The notes beneath the pieces were generated by a model that was not told where the DNA came from, ran no database searches, and was given only the letters and a program-made list of their open reading frames with translations. A DNA stretch of 8,155 nucleotides. Source: an uncultured Selenomonadales bacterium (GTDB lineage Bacteria; Bacillota_C; Negativicutes; Selenomonadales; Selenomonadaceae). The stretch is from contig CAMJNB010000042.1 in assembly GCA_946407175.1 (NCBI GenBank), forward strand, positions 1 through 8,155. Direction: 5' to 3'. A program made the position numbers and the translations under genes. Shown one piece after another: positions 6,196 to 8,155 of this stretch. The first letter of the stretch is position 1. The number at the start of each line of letters is the position of its first letter.

Positions 6196-7374
6196 CGCTT
6201 GATAAATCTTAAGCATATCTTCTTCAAAAAGTTTTTTAGCCGATCCGCGACTGCCGCCTACTGCAACGGCGCATCTTTTTGCCATTTCTACAAGTTGAGA
6301 ATCGGTAGGCTCAATGCCCAATTCTTTCAGCGACGTAGGCATTTTTATTTCACGGTAGAAATTTTCAACCGATTCAATGCCTTTCAATGCAATTTCCTCA
6401 TCAGAGCCGACGTCTTCAACATGCATGACATTCAGCGCAAATTTTTTAAAACGAGGCAGACAATCTTTGTAAACGTAGCGAGCCCAACTTCCCCAAATTG
6501 CGGCAAGACCGGCGCCATGTGCAACGCCAAACATTCCGCTTAGTTCGTGTTCAAGGGAGTGACTGGCAAAATCATTGCCGCCGTTTCCGCAACCTGTCAA
6601 GCCGTTATGAGAAAGACTGCTTGCCCACATAATTTCTGCGCGGGATTCGTAGTTAATAGGGTCAGTCACCAAAATTTTTGCGTGACGCATAACCGTACGC
6701 ATAAGCCCTTCCGCAATGTTGTCTGTAATTTCCATGTTGCCGCCGTTGGTAAAATATCTTTCCATTGTATGCATCATGATATCTACGCAACCGCACGCCG
6801 TCTGATAGTCCGGCAAGGTGAAAGTCAACTCCGGATTCATTATCGCGAACTTTGGGCGAAAAAGATTGCTGTGACAACCGCGCTTTGTATTCGTTTCGTC
6901 ATTCGTGATAACAGAGCTGTCACTCATTTCACTTCCTGCCGCCGCTATGGTCAAAATTACGCCGATTGGCAGACAAGCCGTCGGTTTGCGCTTATGGTCG
7001 TATAAATCCCAAACGTCGAAAACTTCCAATTCGGCAAGCGCACAGGCAATCGCCTTTGAAGAGTCAATGACACTGCCGCCGCCTACCGCCAAAACAAAGT
7101 CAATCTGATTCAAGTTGCCGAGACCTACGCCGGTACGAACTTTGCTTAATTGAGGATTGGGTACGACGCCGCCTAATTCGACGTGAAACAGTCCCGCATC
7201 ATCAAGCGACTTTATTACGCGGTCAATCAATCCCGATTTAACGGCACTCTGTCCGCCGTAGTGAAGTAAGACGCGCGAGCCGCCGTAACTTTTAATCAAG
7301 TCCGCTACTTGATCTTCCGTGTTTCTGCCGAAAATAATTCTTGTCGGCGTGTAATATTCAAAATTATGAGCCAT
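6184..7374 (-). CDS. Iron-containing alcohol dehydrogenase, BDH/YqhD type
   Basis: The 396-residue product is a group III (iron-dependent) alcohol dehydrogenase that would reduce aldehydes to alcohols with NAD(P)H in the cytoplasm. The N-terminal NFEYYTPTRIIFG block is typical of the butanol dehydrogenase/YqhD/YugJ branch. The dinucleotide-binding GGGSVID lies at 98-104. Metal ligands are recognisable as D198 and H202 (DIMMH), H272 (within NDFASHSLEHE) and H286 (VAHGAGL). Length and motifs are complete, so the enzyme should be active; the natural substrate cannot be read from the sequence. GGGAG precedes the ATG by nine bases. It lies 85 bases after the unknown 174-aa gene and 36 bases before ymdB. 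Its position inside the rny-ymdB-spoVS order is unusual, and its last codons lie within a heptamer repeat. Confidence 0.94.
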   Translation of the reverse strand: MAHNFEYYTPTRIIFGRNTEDQVADLIKSYGGSRVLLHYGGQSAVKSGLIDRVIKSLDDAGLFHVELGGVVPNPQLSKVRTGVGLGNLNQIDFVLAVGGGSVIDSSKAIACALAELEVFDVWDLYDHKRKPTACLPIGVILTIAAAGSEMSDSSVITNDETNTKRGCHSNLFRPKFAIMNPELTFTLPDYQTACGCVDIMMHTMERYFTNGGNMEITDNIAEGLMRTVMRHAKILVTDPINYESRAEIMWASSLSHNGLTGCGNGGNDFASHSLEHELSGMFGVAHGAGLAAIWGSWARYVYKDCLPRFKKFALNVMHVEDVGSDEEIALKGIESVENFYREIKMPTSLKELGIEPTDSQLVEMAKRCAVAVGGSRGSAKKLFEEDMLKIYQAANH

Positions 7375-7459
7375 AAATTTTCGCTCCCTTCGATTAGGAG
7401 TAAATATTAAAATCTGAAATTAAATTTAACCTTTAGAAATCACCTTAATTTGTACGAAG

Positions 7460-7984
7460 TCACCTTGCATAAACTACAACGCGTTCCTGTTCACGGACGC
7501 CTACAAGTCGCCCTTCAATTCTTAGTTGCCTGATGTTGTTTAGACACTGTTCGAGATAATCTTCCTGTGCCATGATATATTCTTCGTCTGGAATTTCGCC
7601 TTCATACTCTTCAATCAAATTTTCGCCGAAATAATTTTGTGCAAGCTCGGTAAGAAGTGAGAGTTCCCTGCAAGTCAACGTAGACATATCGCGCCGCACG
7701 TTTAGAAAACACGTACCGTAAACTCCTTCAACGTCCAATTCAATTTTGGCGCCGCCGAGACCTTCAATGTGGTGAAAAGTTTCGACAGATTCGGCGACGT
7801 GGCTTAAAAAATCTTCAAAATCATCTTGCGAAAATTTTCCGTTCAATGCGAAAGAAAGCTCAAGCATATCGCTCTTGGAATCATAAGAGACGGATTGAAC
7901 TGAAGGATAAACTACCAAAATTGACGCCAATAGACGGCTGGCATCGGGATTCGGCTTTTTCTCTCTCCTAAAAAAATCGAACAT
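7460..7984 (-). CDS. Conserved-looking protein of unknown function, 174 aa
   Basis: I do not recognise the family. The gene is well supported: a full AAGGAGG ribosome binding site (7993-7999) lies eight bases before the ATG, codon use resembles the neighbours, and it sits between rny and the alcohol dehydrogenase on the same strand. The N-terminus is short and basic (FFRREKKPNP), followed by an alpha/beta-looking part (17-100) with strands such as MLELSFAL and AKIELDVEG. Residues 101-118 look helical, 119-145 form a strongly acidic stretch (EEYEGEIPDEEY), then comes a helix and a basic end. There is no signal peptide or membrane segment, so it is probably cytoplasmic. Its last residues, REQERVVVYAR, resemble the RNase Y terminus RETRVVDYAR immediately upstream. 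Position suggests a possible RNA-metabolism partner, but there is no direct evidence. Confidence 0.85.
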   Translation of the reverse strand: MFDFFRREKKPNPDASRLLASILVVYPSVQSVSYDSKSDMLELSFALNGKFSQDDFEDFLSHVAESVETFHHIEGLGGAKIELDVEGVYGTCFLNVRRDMSTLTCRELSLLTELAQNYFGENLIEEYEGEIPDEEYIMAQEDYLEQCLNNIRQLRIEGRLVGVREQERVVVYAR

Positions 7985-8000
7985 GCTTTCAACCTCCTTC

Positions 8001-8091
8001 GTTTAGCGGTTAGGTTTTAGGGGCTAGAGGTTAGCTTTTAGGGACTAGCCCCTAATTCTTAATTCTTAATTCTACATTCTTAATTCTTAAT
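8001..8091. repeat. Heptanucleotide tandem array 5 (rny stop to unknown gene), 13 units
   Basis: Thirteen consecutive 7-base units in one register. On the plus strand the first seven are GTTTAGC, GGTTAGG, TTTTAGG, GGCTAGA, GGTTAGC, TTTTAGG, GACTAGC; then come CCCTAAT, TCTTAAT twice, TCTACAT and TCTTAAT twice. Twelve of the thirteen have TA at positions 4-5. The array occupies nearly the whole rny-to-unknown-gene gap, from the last base of the rny stop codon to just before the AAGGAGG site. It is the longest array in the window, contains an 11-bp inverted repeat, and shares 21 identical bases with array 3. Confidence 0.9.
8017..8055 (-). repeat. Perfect 11-bp inverted repeat (RNA hairpin) in the rny 3' region
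   Basis: TTAGGGGCTAG (8017-8027) and CTAGCCCCTAA (8045-8055) are perfect reverse complements separated by 17 bases. In the minus-strand mRNA they would form a stable stem between rny and the next gene. There is no T run after it on the minus strand, so it is not a classic terminator. It could be a processing or stabilising hairpin, or a by-product of the heptamer array. Confidence 0.65.
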
Positions 8092-8155
8092 TATCTCGCG
8101 TAATCGACAACGCGCGTTTCACGAATAACCGTAGCTTTAATTTGTCCGGGATAGT
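8091..8155 (-). CDS. rny: Ribonuclease Y, C-terminal end only
   Basis: Only the last 20 codons and the TAA stop are in the window. They encode YPGQIKATVIRETRVVDYAR, which closely matches the highly conserved RNase Y C-terminus. RNase Y is a membrane-anchored endoribonuclease with KH and HD domains that starts mRNA decay in many Bacillota. The identification is supported by the downstream ymdB and spoVS genes, which follow rny in B. subtilis. The stop codon overlaps the first base of the heptamer array on this side. Confidence 0.92.
   Translation of the reverse strand, partial: YPGQIKATVIRETRVVDYAR

Noticed and set aside
6187..7108. Plus-strand open frames opposite the alcohol dehydrogenase
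   Set aside because: They are shadows of a complete, motif-bearing ADH gene and show no family features or ribosome binding sites.
7375..7459. Possible promoter in the gap before the alcohol dehydrogenase
   Set aside because: A TAATAT -10-like element exists, but no acceptable -35 at 16-18 bases was found; AT-rich DNA gives such matches by chance.

Overview
The window looks like a chromosomal housekeeping segment of a moderately AT-rich Bacillota genome. RNase Y, YmdB and a near-canonical SpoVS lie in the B. subtilis order, and there are strong AGGAGG-type ribosome binding sites and sigma-A-type promoters. A Negativicutes-like (diderm Bacillota) host is plausible from the overall gene set, but this is only an inference. 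No phage, transposase or CRISPR is visible.

Left end (1-742, minus strand): the N-terminal part of a Ser/Thr-type protein phosphatase with its own extended -10 promoter. It is preceded by a two-gene valine tRNA operon, tRNA-Val(GAC) then tRNA-Val(CAC), with a perfect TTGACA-17-TATAAT promoter and a rho-independent terminator. A divergent intergenic region (743-935) carries a degenerate 24-bp tandem repeat between the tRNA promoter and the proC promoter.

Middle (936-3993, plus strand): proC (proline biosynthesis), folD (one-carbon folate metabolism) and a membrane-anchored YkuE/YaeI-type metallophosphoesterase, apparently one transcription unit. It meets the opposing operon at a hairpin terminator with a UUCG loop at about 3994-4017.

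Right part (4051-8155, minus strand): the tail of rny, a 174-aa protein of unknown function, an iron-dependent alcohol dehydrogenase, ymdB, spoVS and a PHP-domain phosphoesterase of the RNase AM/TrpH type. Three of these (RNase Y, YmdB, PHP protein) belong to families tied to RNA turnover or nucleotide phosphoester cleavage. The ADH and the unknown gene sit inside the otherwise familiar rny-ymdB-spoVS order. The gap before spoVS contains an exact match to the sigma-H promoter consensus.

The most unusual signal is a family of degenerate heptanucleotide (7-bp period) tandem arrays in five gaps between or after genes (1794-1821, 2700-2734, 3924-3993, 6161-6195, 8001-8091). Four of the five overlap the stop codon of the preceding gene, or directly adjoin it. 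Two share an identical 21-bp stretch, and because most units contain TAA/TAG/TTA with a 7-bp period, the arrays put stop codons into successive reading frames.
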